Assembly (NCBI RefSeq): GCF_000716675.1
Contig: NZ_JNXT01000002.1
Span: forward strand, 1 to 64,000
Length of the DNA: 64,000 bases
Direction of reading: 5' to 3'
Origin: Streptomyces alboflavus
Lineage (GTDB): Bacteria; Actinomycetota; Actinomycetes; Streptomycetales; Streptomycetaceae
A program made the position numbers and the translations under genes. The notes under the pieces were generated by a model. It did not search any database, had not been told where the DNA came from, and worked only from the letters and a program-made list of their open reading frames with translations. The stretch's first letter is position 1; the number at the start of each line of letters is the position of its first letter. This document shows positions 33,541-49,207 of this stretch, piece after piece.

Positions 33541-35266
33541 GACCAAAGCCGCCCACAACCACCCGGCCTACGCGAAAATGGCGTTCGTCATGGGCTGCGG
33601 AGTCCAGGGCAAAGGGACGGGAAGCCGCGTTCTGGACGACGACGGGGGAACGCCCTATCTCGCCCTCTTCGACCAGTACGGCAACCAGTCCTTCGGCTAC
33701 TCCCACCCGCGCATCGTCGCCGCCGTGCGCGACCAGCTCGACACCGGCGTCCTGAACAGCACGAAGATCATGTTCGAGGAGGTGCAGATCCGGCTCTCCG
33801 AGCGCCTCGCGGAGGCCACCGGACAGCTCCTGCCCTACTCGTACCTGGCCAACGGCGGCGGCGAGACCATCGACAACGCCCTCAAGCTGGCCCGCGCCGC
33901 GACCGGCCGCCCCGGCGTCATCAGCGCCCGCGGCTGCTTCCACGGCAAGACCTTCGCCACGCTCAGCGCCTCCGACCGCCCCGAACACCGGGAGCTGCTC
34001 GGCCCGTTCATGCCGCACTTCCGCCAGGTCGGCTTCGGTGACCTGGACGAGCTCGCCGCGGCGCTCGACGACACCGTCGCCGCCGTCCTCCTGGAGCCCG
34101 TCCAGGCCGAGGCCGGAGTGATCGTGCCGCCGCCCGGATACCTCCAGGAGGTGCGCAGGCTCTGCACACAGGCCGGGGCGCTGCTCGTCCTGGACGAGAT
34201 GCAGACGGCGTTCGGCCGCTGCGGCACGTTCTTCGCGTACGAGCAGTTCGGCGTCACCCCCGACCTGGTGTGCGTGGGCAAGGCGTTCGGCGGCGGCCTG
34301 CTTCCGCTGTCGGCCGTGCTCGGCACCAAGGAGGTGTGGGAGGTCCTGCGGGTCCTGCCCTCGACCTTCGGGTCCAGCCTGGGTGGCAATCCGCTGTCGT
34401 GCCGCGTCGGCCTGGAGTCCATCGCCATCGCCTCCGAGGAGGCGTTCCTGACCGGCGTCAAGGAACGCGCCCGCACCATCGACGAACGCCTGAACGCCGC
34501 CGCCGAGCGCCATCCCGGCATCGTCACCGAACACCGCGGCCTCGGCATGATGCACGGCCTGGAGTTCACCGACGGCGCGACGGCGGGACTCGTCCTCGGC
34601 CGGCTCCTCGAAGAGGGCGTGACGTCCACGTACTCCCTCTACCACCCGAACGTCCTGCGGGTGCAGCCGCCCATGGTGATCTCCGAGGACGACCTCGACC
34701 ACGGCCTGTCCGTGCTCGAAGGGATCCTGGCGGAGGCCGACGCCCACCGGAGCGGCACCGCGGCCGGCGGCCCCCAGGCGGCCGAACTCTCCCCGGTGAC
34801 ACGGACCGTACGGCTGCCGCACCCGCCCGGGCGCGTCCTGGACCTCCTGCACGCCCGCCCCCGCGTGCTCGACCCGTTCGCCGCCGACACCGGCCGCAGG
34901 GCGGGCGAGGGCCCTGTCGCGGAGTTCGCCGGGCGGCTCGGGGACGACGCCGTGGTCTGGGCGGACCACACCCGACTCCGCGCCGACGGCGTGCTGCTCC
35001 GCGCCGAGCCGGACTGGCTGTGGCACACCCTCGAACGCCGGGTGACCGTCACGGACGACGACGGCGGCAGCCGAGTCGACGTCCACGTGGCCTGGGACAC
35101 CGACAGCGGAGCGTACGAGGACATGCTGGGCGGCCGGATCGGCTTCCTGGCGGGCACGAGGCTGGACGAGCTGATCACCGCGCTGACAACGGAACTCGAC
35201 GCACAGGCGCACGCACCCGGCGAGGCGCAACCGACCACCCCAGGAAGGAAGTCGGCCGACACGTGA
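33512..35266 (+). CDS. Class III aminotransferase fused to an SRPBCC-like domain
   Basis: 584 residues. Residues 1-425 are an ornithine-type PLP aminotransferase: ANGGGETIDNALKLAR, the PLP Asp in LLVLDEMQTAFGR, and the PLP Lys in CVGKAFGGGLLPLS. Residues ~435-565 are a separate domain starting VTRTVRLPHPPGRVLDLLHARP and ending FLAGTRLDELITALT; its strand pattern looks like SRPBCC/polyketide-cyclase-like proteins. I know of no common enzyme with this fusion. The enzyme may put an amine on a keto-acyl chain while the second domain binds the hydrophobic substrate. ATG 33512 follows gaggaggtgac. Confidence 0.8.
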   Translation: MRTRRQRLAETKAAHNHPAYAKMAFVMGCGVQGKGTGSRVLDDDGGTPYLALFDQYGNQSFGYSHPRIVAAVRDQLDTGVLNSTKIMFEEVQIRLSERLAEATGQLLPYSYLANGGGETIDNALKLARAATGRPGVISARGCFHGKTFATLSASDRPEHRELLGPFMPHFRQVGFGDLDELAAALDDTVAAVLLEPVQAEAGVIVPPPGYLQEVRRLCTQAGALLVLDEMQTAFGRCGTFFAYEQFGVTPDLVCVGKAFGGGLLPLSAVLGTKEVWEVLRVLPSTFGSSLGGNPLSCRVGLESIAIASEEAFLTGVKERARTIDERLNAAAERHPGIVTEHRGLGMMHGLEFTDGATAGLVLGRLLEEGVTSTYSLYHPNVLRVQPPMVISEDDLDHGLSVLEGILAEADAHRSGTAAGGPQAAELSPVTRTVRLPHPPGRVLDLLHARPRVLDPFAADTGRRAGEGPVAEFAGRLGDDAVVWADHTRLRADGVLLRAEPDWLWHTLERRVTVTDDDGGSRVDVHVAWDTDSGAYEDMLGGRIGFLAGTRLDELITALTTELDAQAHAPGEAQPTTPGRKSADT

Positions 35267-36765
35267 GCATGAACCTCGCGGGCCTCTTGGACCGCTCCAC
35301 CCACCACACCACCGCCCGCGTCGTCGACATCGACATCGCCGGCAAGCGGCGCGAGCTGACCCAGAGCGAGCTGACCGCGCTCGCCCGCACCCGGGCCGAC
35401 CAGCTCACGGCGGCCGGCGTGCGCCCCGGCCACGTGATCGGCATCCGCGCGGGCAACAGCATCGACTGGCTCGCCTGGGACCTGGCCGCCCTCGCCACCG
35501 GCGCGCGGCTCAAGGCGTTCGGCGACACCACCGAGATCGACGACCCGCGCGCGTTTATCGCCGAGCACCGCCTCGCCCTGCTCATCGCGGACGAGCCCGT
35601 GCCCGCCGACACGCCTGCCGTCGTCCGCCCCGGCGGCGCCCCCGCGCCGGGCTCGGCGGCCCCCGACGCCGTGGTCATCGACGTCGACGACATCCACAGC
35701 CTGGTCTACTCCTCGGGCACCTCCGGGCGGCTCAAGGGCGTGGAGATCAGCGCCAAGGGCACCGAGTACGTCATCAACCGCTTCATCGACGCCTTCGGCA
35801 TGACCGGGCGCGACCGGCACCTGATCTTCCTTCCGCTGGCCAACAACCAGCAGCGCCTTTCGGTCTACCTCTGCCTGTGGCTGGGCGCCGACCTCGTGCT
35901 CGCGCCCTACCAGCGGGTCTTCCAGGCCGTCCGCAAGGAGGGCCCGACCTTTCTGATCGGGCCGCCGGTCTTCTACGACACCGCGCTCCAGCTGTACACG
36001 AAGTCCGGCGGCGACGCCTCGCTCGGCGACTTCCTGGGCGGCCGCATCCGCTTCATGATCACCGGCATGGCGCCGATCCGGCGCGAGACCCTGGACGGGT
36101 ACTGGAGCCGCGACGTGCCGCTCCTGGAGGCCTACGGCCTGACCGAGACCGGCATGGTCGCCTGGAACACCCCCGACCGCCACCGCGTCGGCACCGTCGG
36201 GCAGTTGATGGACCCGGAGTCCGTGACGTTCCTCGACGACGGCGAGGTGATCATCACCCGGGACGCGCCGCTCGGGCGCGGCTACTTCGACACCGACGGC
36301 GACCCGTCCGCCGAGGGCATCTTCCGGGCCGACGGCTCCATCCTCACCGGCGACTACGGCCGCCTGGACGAGGACGGGTTCCTCACCCTGATCGGGCGCA
36401 AGAAGGACGTCATCGTGCTCGGCAGCGGGCGCAAGGTGCACCCCGCCGAGATCGAGTCGGCCTTCGCGGACGTCGAGGGCGTGGCCGAGATCGTCGTCGT
36501 ACCGACACCGCAGTCCAACCGGCTCGGCGCCCTGCTCACCCTGTCGGACCCCGCCGACACCGGGCTGCGCGCCCGCATCCAGAAGCGGATCGAAGAGGTC
36601 AACGCGGGTCTCGACGCCCACGAGCGGGTGATGTCCCTGGTCTTCTCGGACACGCCGCTGCGGGCCGACCCGACCTTCATGACGGCCAACATGAAGCTCA
36701 GCCGGGCGCGCGCGGCCGAGCACTTCGCCGAACGCCTCGCGGGCGGCGCCGGAGCGGGGGCCTGA
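35263..36765 (+). CDS. AMP-dependent acyl ligase
   Basis: A 500-residue ANL enzyme. The P-loop is SLVYSSGTSGRLKGVE (near residue 150), then PLANNQQRLSVYLCLWLGA, YGLTETGMVAWN (A5), TGDYGRLDEDGFLTLIGRKKDVIVLGSGRKVHPAEIE (A7-A8) and MTANMKLSRA with the A10 Lys. It activates a carboxylic acid and most likely loads the ACP two genes downstream. GTG 35263 overlaps the aminotransferase stop (GTGA); ATG 35269 is the alternative. The hydrolase-ACP-hydrolase genes follow directly. Confidence 0.88.
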   Translation: MSMNLAGLLDRSTHHTTARVVDIDIAGKRRELTQSELTALARTRADQLTAAGVRPGHVIGIRAGNSIDWLAWDLAALATGARLKAFGDTTEIDDPRAFIAEHRLALLIADEPVPADTPAVVRPGGAPAPGSAAPDAVVIDVDDIHSLVYSSGTSGRLKGVEISAKGTEYVINRFIDAFGMTGRDRHLIFLPLANNQQRLSVYLCLWLGADLVLAPYQRVFQAVRKEGPTFLIGPPVFYDTALQLYTKSGGDASLGDFLGGRIRFMITGMAPIRRETLDGYWSRDVPLLEAYGLTETGMVAWNTPDRHRVGTVGQLMDPESVTFLDDGEVIITRDAPLGRGYFDTDGDPSAEGIFRADGSILTGDYGRLDEDGFLTLIGRKKDVIVLGSGRKVHPAEIESAFADVEGVAEIVVVPTPQSNRLGALLTLSDPADTGLRARIQKRIEEVNAGLDAHERVMSLVFSDTPLRADPTFMTANMKLSRARAAEHFAERLAGGAGAGA

Positions 36766-37814
36766 TGGCGCCGCCGACCGCGGACGGCCCCGGGCCGGGC
36801 CCCGGCGGCCCCGCCGGGCACCGGATCGTCGACGCGCAGGTCCAGCTCGGCAGCCAACTCGCCATCCCGCGGGCGTTCCTGGAGTACCAGGCGGCCAACG
36901 CGCACCACCGCATGACCGCGTACGGCCACAGCGTGCGGCCCGAGCGGATGCTGGACCGGGTCCTCTCGGTGCACCAGGACGACGACGCGGACCGGCTCGT
37001 CGCCGAGCTGGACGAGGCCGGCGTCGACGAGGCCTTCCTCGTGGTCCCCGACTACTCGCACGTGGCCCGGTGCGCCCTGAACCAGGCCGAGCTCGCCGGT
37101 CATCTGGACCGGGTGAACCGGCGTCATCCGGGGCGGTTCCGGGTCTTCTGGGGCGTCGACCCGCGCGGCGGCAAGGACGGCGTCGACCTGTTCGAGCGGT
37201 GCGTCGGCGACTACGGCTTCGCCGGGCTCAAGCTGTACCCGCTGTGCGGCTACTCGCCGAGCGACCGCCGTCTGTACCCGTACTTCGAGCTGTGCGAGGA
37301 GCGCGGCCTGCCCGTGCTCAGCCACACGGGTCCCGGCTGGGGCCAGCTCGACTTCGAGTACGGGATGCCGCTGCTGGTCGACGAGGCCGCACGGGACTTC
37401 CCCCGGGTGAACTTCATCCTGGGGCACGGTGGGGTCACGCACGTCGACGAGTCGACCTATCTGTGCGCCCACCGGCCCAATGTGCACCTGGACATCAGCC
37501 AGTTCCACTCCGTCCTCGCGGCGGACGGGTGGCAGGCCCATCTGAACCGGCTGTTCCGCCTCGGCATCAGCCACAAGATCCTCTTCGGCACCTGCTGGCC
37601 GTCGTACCGGCTCTCCGAGTCGCTGCCCGGCCTGGTCGCCGCCTTCGCCAAGGGGCAGCCCGCGGTGGCGGGGATCAAGGAGGCCGACCGAAGAATGATC
37701 ATGGGCGGAAACAGCCTGCGCCTGGTCGGGGCCGCACGGACCGAAAGCAAGGCCGCCCTCGGCGGCGAAAGCACCACGACGGACACCAACACGGACCGAG
37801 GAGGCCGGGCATGA
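36765..37814 (+). CDS. Degenerate amidohydrolase-2 family protein (probable pseudoenzyme)
   Basis: 349 residues, TIM-barrel amidohydrolase fold clearly paralogous to the gene at 38056. Shared landmarks are IPRAFxE, GLKLYPLCGYSPSDRRLYPY, LSHTGPGW (H187), LGHGGVTHV (H221). However, the metal-binding HxH at the first strand is Gln25-Val-Gln27, and the catalytic/metal Asp of the FGTDWP motif is Cys277 (FGTCWP). So three of five expected metal-site residues are lost, while the scaffold is intact and under the same codon bias. It could be a regulatory or structural partner of the active paralogue. Start overlaps the ligase stop (TGATG); its stop overlaps the ACP start. Confidence 0.82.
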   Translation: MAPPTADGPGPGPGGPAGHRIVDAQVQLGSQLAIPRAFLEYQAANAHHRMTAYGHSVRPERMLDRVLSVHQDDDADRLVAELDEAGVDEAFLVVPDYSHVARCALNQAELAGHLDRVNRRHPGRFRVFWGVDPRGGKDGVDLFERCVGDYGFAGLKLYPLCGYSPSDRRLYPYFELCEERGLPVLSHTGPGWGQLDFEYGMPLLVDEAARDFPRVNFILGHGGVTHVDESTYLCAHRPNVHLDISQFHSVLAADGWQAHLNRLFRLGISHKILFGTCWPSYRLSESLPGLVAAFAKGQPAVAGIKEADRRMIMGGNSLRLVGAARTESKAALGGESTTTDTNTDRGGRA

Positions 37815-38059
37815 GCGCGGACACGGCGGAGCTGGAGAAACTGCTGGTCGAGTGGGTGGAGCGGTGGATCGAGGGGGAGTCCGACATGGCGATCGGCGCC
37901 AGGACCAACCTCAGCCACACCGGTCTGCTCGACTCCATGGCCATCGTCGGCCTCATCTCGTACCTGGAGGAACAGGCGGACACCGAGTTCGACTTCGCCA
38001 CCTACGACCCGATGAAGGGCGTCAGCATCCAGGGCCTCATCAAGCACTGCGTCGGATGA
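37811..38059 (+). CDS. Acyl carrier protein
   Basis: An 82-residue carrier protein with the phosphopantetheine Ser in HTGLLDSMAIVGLISYLEEQ (near residue 41). The helices are short and acidic as in stand-alone ACPs/PCPs. It is tightly embedded: its ATG overlaps the stop of the degenerate amidohydrolase and its stop overlaps the ATG of the intact one (ATGA both times). The order ligase, hydrolase-like, ACP, hydrolase suggests that the hydrolase pair acts on an ACP-bound substrate. Confidence 0.88.
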   Translation: MSADTAELEKLLVEWVERWIEGESDMAIGARTNLSHTGLLDSMAIVGLISYLEEQADTEFDFATYDPMKGVSIQGLIKHCVG

Positions 38060-38994
38060 CCGGGGTCTTCGACGGCCACTGCCACGTGGCGTCGAGCCGC
38101 TTCATCCCGCGGGCCTTCGTCGAGGACGTGGCGAGCAACGTCCAGTGCAGGCTCGGCTCGATGGGCGTCGCCCCGAGACCGGGGCGCGTCGCCGACGGGC
38201 TCGCCGCGCAGCACGAGGACCACCTCGCCGACGGGCTCGTCGCGGAGATGGACGCAGCCGGGGTCGAGCGCGCCGTGCTGCTCGTGCCCGACTTCGGCCT
38301 GCGGATGGCGGGGACGGCCGAGCCCGAGGAGGCGGCGCGGCTGCACCACGAGATCCGGCTGCGCCACCCGGGCCGCTTCTGGGTCTACATCGGCGTGGAC
38401 CCCCGGCGCGGGCCCGCGGGCGTGGCCGCCTTCGAGGCCATGGTCGACGCCTACGGCCTCGACGGGGTGAAGCTGTACCCGCCGTGCGGCTACTCGCCGT
38501 CGGACCCGGGCCTGTACCCGTACTACGAGATCTGCGCGGCCCGGGCCCTGCCGGTGTTCGTGCACACCGGGCCCACCGCCCGCAGCCTCGACTACGGACC
38601 GGCGCACCCGATGCGGATCGACCGGGCGGCCAGGGACTTCCCGACCGTCCCGTTCGTCCTCGGCCACGGCGGCCTCACCCACGTCGAGACCTGCGCCTAC
38701 CTCGCGGCGTACCGGCCCAACGTGTACGTGGACACCGGCGGGTTCGCGAGCGGCCCGAGCCTGCCGCACTGGCCCGGGCACCTCAACGAGTTGTTCCGGC
38801 TCGGCGTCAACCACAAGATCATCTTCGGCACGGACTGGCCGCTCGGTCGTCTGAACGGCGGTCTGAAGGGGCTGATCAGCGAGGTCGTCGACGGCCCGAC
38901 CGTGTTCGCCGGGGTGTCGAGGACGGACCGGAACCTGCTGCTGCGCGAGAACCTGCTGCGCGTCCTGGCGCCGGGGAGCCGTCCGGCGGGCTGA
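38056..38994 (+). CDS. Metal-dependent amidohydrolase-2 family enzyme (intact site)
   Basis: 312 residues. All five expected metal/catalytic residues are present: H8 and H10 in FDGHCHV, H170 in FVHTGP, H204 in LGHGGLTHV and D260 in FGTDWP. The family includes hydrolases and non-oxidative decarboxylases (ACMSD, gamma-resorcylate decarboxylase). [23 protein letters not shown] is nearly identical in its degenerate neighbour. Substrate unknown; by position it acts on something carried by the ACP or made by the cluster. 175 bases separate it from the NRPS. Confidence 0.88.
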   Translation: MTGVFDGHCHVASSRFIPRAFVEDVASNVQCRLGSMGVAPRPGRVADGLAAQHEDHLADGLVAEMDAAGVERAVLLVPDFGLRMAGTAEPEEAARLHHEIRLRHPGRFWVYIGVDPRRGPAGVAAFEAMVDAYGLDGVKLYPPCGYSPSDPGLYPYYEICAARALPVFVHTGPTARSLDYGPAHPMRIDRAARDFPTVPFVLGHGGLTHVETCAYLAAYRPNVYVDTGGFASGPSLPHWPGHLNELFRLGVNHKIIFGTDWPLGRLNGGLKGLISEVVDGPTVFAGVSRTDRNLLLRENLLRVLAPGSRPAG

Positions 38995-39169
38995 GGCGCC
39001 GGGGCATCGGCGGACGGGCCGGGTGCGGGCCGGACGGCCCCGGCGAGCGGGCCGGATGCGGACCCGACGGCACCGGCGAGCGGGCGGGGCCCGCGGCACA
39101 CACACGGCACGAGCACGGTCACGAACGGCACAACGCGACAGCGTCGGCGAGCGACCAAGGGGCTTGGCA

Positions 39170-45606
<6,437 letters not shown>

Positions 45607-45610
<4 letters not shown>

Positions 45611-46626
45611 GTGACAGCATGCCGAAACCCTCGGCGGACACCGGCGGGTCCCGTCCGGACGCGGTGGCGCTCTACCGCACGATGCGAATGATCCGCCGCT
45701 TCGAGGAACGCTGCATCGCGCTGGTGAAGGCGGGCGAGATCGTCGGCGGCATCCACCCCTACATCGGCCAGGAGGCCGTGGCCGCCGGGGTGTGCGCGGC
45801 ACTGCGCCCCGACGACGTCATCACCAGCACCCACCGGGGCCACGGCCACGTCCTGGCCAAGGGCGCCGACCTGAACCGCATGACGGCCGAGCTGATGGGC
45901 CGTACGACGGGCCTGAACAAGGGGCGCGGCGGCTCCATGCACGCCGCTGACGTCGGCCTCGGCATCCTCGGCGCGAACGGCATCGTCGGCGCGGGCGCCC
46001 CGATCGCGACGGGTGCCGCGTGGGCGGCGGCGCGCGCGGGCGCCGACCGGGTCGCCGTCAGCTTCTTCGGCGACGGAGCGGTCAGCCAAGGGGTCGTCCT
46101 GGAGTCCCTGAACCTGGCGTCGCTGTGGCGGCTCCCGGTCCTGTTCGTGTGCGAGAACAACGGCTACTCCTCGACGGCCACCGTGGCGGACATGGTCGCG
46201 GGCACGATCGTGGGGCGCGCCGTCGCCTTCGGGATTCCCGCCGAGACGGTCGACGGCATGGACGCCGAGGCCGTGGCGGCCGTCGCGCGGAAGCACGCCG
46301 AGCGGGCCAGGGCGGGCGGGGGACCGGCGTTCCTGGAGTGCGCCACCTATCGGTTCGACGCCCACCACACCTGGGAGCACCGGTCGTTCGTGCGCTACCG
46401 CACCCCGGAGCAGGTCGACGAGGGGCGCCGCCGCGACCCCGTGCGGATCCAGGGCGAGCGGATCCCCGATGCCGAGCGCGCCCGCGTCGACGACGAGGTG
46501 GAGGCCGCACTCGAAGAGGCGGTGCGGTTCGCGCTCGACAGCCCGAAGCCGGACCCGGCCGACGCACTCGACCATCTGTACGCGACGGGCCTGCGGCCCC
46601 GGGCGGGAGTGAGCACCCATGCCTAA
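45607..46626 (+). CDS. 2-oxoacid dehydrogenase E1 component, alpha subunit
   Basis: 339 residues, thiamine-diphosphate enzyme of the pyruvate/acetoin/branched-chain dehydrogenase E1-alpha family. [32 protein letters not shown] starts the fold. [10 protein letters not shown] and [10 protein letters not shown] line the active site. The TPP motif is [20 protein letters not shown] through CENNGYSS (GDG...NN). GTG 45607 overlaps the NRPS stop as GTGA, which ties this gene to the NRPS transcript. E2 and E3 are not in the window. With its beta partner it could decarboxylate a 2-oxoacid and pass the acyl or form an acyloin. Confidence 0.92.
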
Positions 46627-47593
46627 GCTCGGCTATCTGACCGCGCTCACCCGTGCCCTGGGTGACGAGCTGGAGCGGGACCCCGGCGTCTGCGTGTTCG
46701 GCGAGGACATCCGGGTGGGCGTCGCCAACGTCACCAAGGGCCTTGTGCAGCGCTTCGGCCCGGAGCGGATCGTCGACACCCCGCTGTCGGAGCAGGCGTT
46801 CACCAGCTTCGCCACCGGCGCGGCCCTGTCCGGGCACCGTCCCGTCATCGAGTTCCAGATCCCGTCGCTGATGTTCCTGGTCTTCGAGCAGATCGCCAAC
46901 CAGGCGCACAAGTTCTCGCTCATGACGGGCGGCCAGGTGAAGGTGCCGGTCACCTATCTGGTGCCAGGATCCGGCTCCCGCACCGGCTGGGCGGGCCAGC
47001 ACTCCGACCAGCCGTACAGCCTGTTCGCGCACGTGGGCCTGAAGACCGTGGTGCCGTCGGGCCCCGCGGACGCCTATGGCCTGATGGTGTCGGCGATCCG
47101 TGACGACGATCCGGTCGTGGTGCTCACTCCGGCGGCCTCGTCGATGACCTTCGAGAGCGTGAACCTCGCCGAGCTCGCGCCCCTGCCGCTCGGTGTGGGC
47201 CATGTGGTGCGGCCGGGGGCGGACGTCACGGTGGTCGCGGTCGGCCAGTTCGTGGGGCAGGCCGTGGAGGTGGCGGAGGAACTGGCCGACGAGGTGTCGG
47301 TGGAGGTGTTCGACCCGCGCACGGTGTACCCGTTCGACTGGCAGGGCCTGGCCGCGTCCGTACGGCGCACGGGCCGCCTCGTCGTCATCGACGACTCCAA
47401 CCGCTTCTGCGGGCTCGGCGCCGAGGTCGTCGCCGTGGCCGCCGAGGAGATGCGCCTGCTCGCACCGCCGCGCCGGATCACACGGCCCGACGGCGCCGTG
47501 CTGCCGTTCGCCCTGGAGCTGGACCGCGCGGCCCAGCCGCACCGCGACCAGCTGGTGACGGCCATTCAGCAGGTGTGCAAGGAGGGGCGCTAG
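46619..47593 (+). CDS. 2-oxoacid dehydrogenase E1 component, beta subunit
   Basis: 324 residues; overlaps the alpha subunit by eight bases. Landmarks are VFGEDIRVGVANVTKGLVQRFG, VDTPLSEQAFTSFATGAAL (catalytic Glu near the TPP N1'), IEFQIPSLMFLVFEQIANQAHKF, and SGSRTGWAGQHSDQPYSLFAHVGLKTVVPSGPADA. The C-terminal transketolase domain includes VFDPRTVYPFD and VVIDDSNRFCG. It is the last gene of cluster 2 and meets a convergent TetR gene. A heterotetramer with the alpha subunit is expected. Confidence 0.92.
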   Translation: MPKLGYLTALTRALGDELERDPGVCVFGEDIRVGVANVTKGLVQRFGPERIVDTPLSEQAFTSFATGAALSGHRPVIEFQIPSLMFLVFEQIANQAHKFSLMTGGQVKVPVTYLVPGSGSRTGWAGQHSDQPYSLFAHVGLKTVVPSGPADAYGLMVSAIRDDDPVVVLTPAASSMTFESVNLAELAPLPLGVGHVVRPGADVTVVAVGQFVGQAVEVAEELADEVSVEVFDPRTVYPFDWQGLAASVRRTGRLVVIDDSNRFCGLGAEVVAVAAEEMRLLAPPRRITRPDGAVLPFALELDRAAQPHRDQLVTAIQQVCKEGR

Positions 47594-47605
47594 CGGGGGA
47601 CAGGG

Positions 47606-47618
47606 AGGCCGACGGCCT
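47606..47618. terminator. Weak hairpin between E1 beta and TetR genes
   Basis: aggcc (47606-47610) and ggcct (47614-47618) pair around gac, between convergent genes. Short, so only a possible terminator. Confidence 0.3.
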
Positions 47619-47651
47619 GAGGGCGGGCGGGCGCAGGCCGGTGGGGAGCCG

Positions 47652-48236
47652 CTAGCGTTCCCCGCCCGGTGCGCCCGCCCGCAGGCCGTCCATGACGAGG
47701 TCGAGCAGGCGCCCGGCCCGCCGCTGCCACTCCTGGTGCGGGTCGATCTGCCACAGCCCGGCGATGGCGAGCAGGAAGTCGTCGGGGGTGACGCCCGAAC
47801 GGATCGTGCCCGCTTCCTCGTTGGCGTCGAGCAGGAGCGTGATGGCCGCCGTCAGCGGGCCGTGCGCCACGCTGATCAGGGTGCCGTGGCTGGTGGTCGC
47901 CACCCGCATCGCGTCGGCGAGGCCCACCTTGGTCATCGCGTACCGGGCGAGGTGGTCCATCCACTCCCGCAGCGCGCACTCCGGCGTCCTGGTCTCCAGG
48001 AGGCGGGCCGCCGCGTCGGCCACCTGCCGTACCTCGTTCCGGTAGACCTCCAGGACGAGTGCCTCGCGGCTCGGGAAATGGCGGTAGAACGTCCCCTGTC
48101 CGACGCCGGCCTTCTTGGCGATCGCGCTCAGCGGGGCGTCGCCGGACCGCGTCAGCTCCTCGAGCGCGACGGCCAGAATGCGCTCGCGGTTGCGCTGCGC
48201 GTCCGAGCGCAGGGGTGTCTCGCGCTTCTCCCGCAC
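47652..48236 (-). CDS. TetR-family repressor of the aldehyde oxidoreductase operon
   Basis: 194 residues. The TetR HTH occupies about 10-60 (RNRERILAVALEELTRSGDAPLSAIAKKAGVGQGTFYRHFPSREALVLEVY). The C-terminal ligand domain follows. GTG 48236 is chosen with a ggagga site three bases upstream; a longer frame reaches 48356 but would cross the operators. Two palindromes in the intergenic region facing the PaoA-like gene are its likely binding sites, so it should control both itself and the molybdoenzyme operon. Possible inducers are aldehydes. Confidence 0.85.
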   Translation of the reverse strand: MREKRETPLRSDAQRNRERILAVALEELTRSGDAPLSAIAKKAGVGQGTFYRHFPSREALVLEVYRNEVRQVADAAARLLETRTPECALREWMDHLARYAMTKVGLADAMRVATTSHGTLISVAHGPLTAAITLLLDANEEAGTIRSGVTPDDFLLAIAGLWQIDPHQEWQRRAGRLLDLVMDGLRAGAPGGER

Positions 48237-48298
48237 TCGTCGTCCTCCAGTCGGTCGGGGGCGCGCGTCCCGCGCCGGGCAAGGAACGGCCTTGCTAA

Positions 48299-48346
48299 GC
48301 GGACAGGTGTCCGCTAAATTTCCCGGGGTAACGGACAGCTGTCCGT
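48299..48346. promoter_or_regulatory. Two TetR operators, 32 bases centre to centre
   Basis: acggacagctgtccgt (48331-48346) is a perfect 16-base palindrome. gcggacaggtgtccgc (48299-48314) is the same site with one central mismatch. The spacing of about three helical turns would place two dimers on one DNA face. The rest of the 389-base gap (48237-48625) shows no gene. Confidence 0.75.
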
Positions 48347-48625
48347 TTGAGTCCACTCCACCATAGCGTCAGGTGTGGCCGGATGCAGACGGCCGGTGAC
48401 ACCTGCCCCCGTCAGCGCTCGGAATCCGTACCAGGACGCCTGCCCTGAAGACCTGAGGAGACGCCGCAGCACGCGGCGCCCACCCCTCCGTCTCAGCCCG
48501 GCCGCCTCCCTACGCCCACGTCAGTTTCCGGACACCGCTCACCCCCGAAGCTCCCCTTCCCGCGCCGGCCCAGCACTCCGGCGTCCCTCGCGCACCGCAC
48601 CAGCAATCGCGAAAGAAGGCCGACC

Positions 48626-49207
48626 ATGGCTCCACCGACGCCCGGCGCCACCACGACGTCCAGCGGCATCACCCTGAACGTCAACGGCGAGAAGCACACC
48701 CTTCCCGTCGACCACCGCACCACCCTGCTCGACGCGCTGCGCGAGCGCCTCGACCTGACCGGCACCAAGAAGGGCTGCGACCAGGGCCAGTGCGGTGCCT
48801 GCACGGTCCTCGTCGACGGCCGCCGCAGCCTGTCCTGTCTGCAGCTCGCGGTCGCCGCCGACGGCCGCGAGATCACCACCATCGAGGGCGTCGCCGACGG
48901 CGACCGGCTGCACCCGGTCCAGCAGGCCTTCCTCGACCTCGACGGCTACCAGTGCGGCTACTGCACACCGGGCCAGATCTGCTCCGCCATCGCGGTCATC
49001 GAGGAGCACGCGGCGGGCTGGCCGAGCGCCGCCACCGCCGACGTCGGGGCCGAGGCGGCGCCGCCGCTCGACCCGGACGAGATCCGCGAACGCATGAGCG
49101 GCAACCTCTGCCGCTGCGGCGCGTACGTGTCCATCGTGCGGGCGGTCGCCCGCGCCGCCGAGGAGATGCAGGCTGACGACGCGGCGGTCAAGGAGGCGGC
49201 GGCATGA
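48626..49207 (+). CDS. paoA: Aldehyde oxidoreductase, 2Fe-2S subunit (PaoA/YagT type)
   Basis: 193 residues. The plant-type 2Fe-2S cluster motif KKGCDQGQCGACTVLVDGRRSLSCL is followed by the helical 2Fe-2S domain motifs YQCGYCTPGQICSA and SGNLCRCGAY. It passes electrons between the molybdopterin site and FAD in the xanthine oxidase family. Unlike E. coli PaoA, no Tat signal is visible; the first 15 residues are simple Ala/Thr/Pro, so the complex is probably cytoplasmic. First of four overlapping genes (ATGA with the FAD subunit). Confidence 0.9.
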   Translation: MAPPTPGATTTSSGITLNVNGEKHTLPVDHRTTLLDALRERLDLTGTKKGCDQGQCGACTVLVDGRRSLSCLQLAVAADGREITTIEGVADGDRLHPVQQAFLDLDGYQCGYCTPGQICSAIAVIEEHAAGWPSAATADVGAEAAPPLDPDEIRERMSGNLCRCGAYVSIVRAVARAAEEMQADDAAVKEAAA

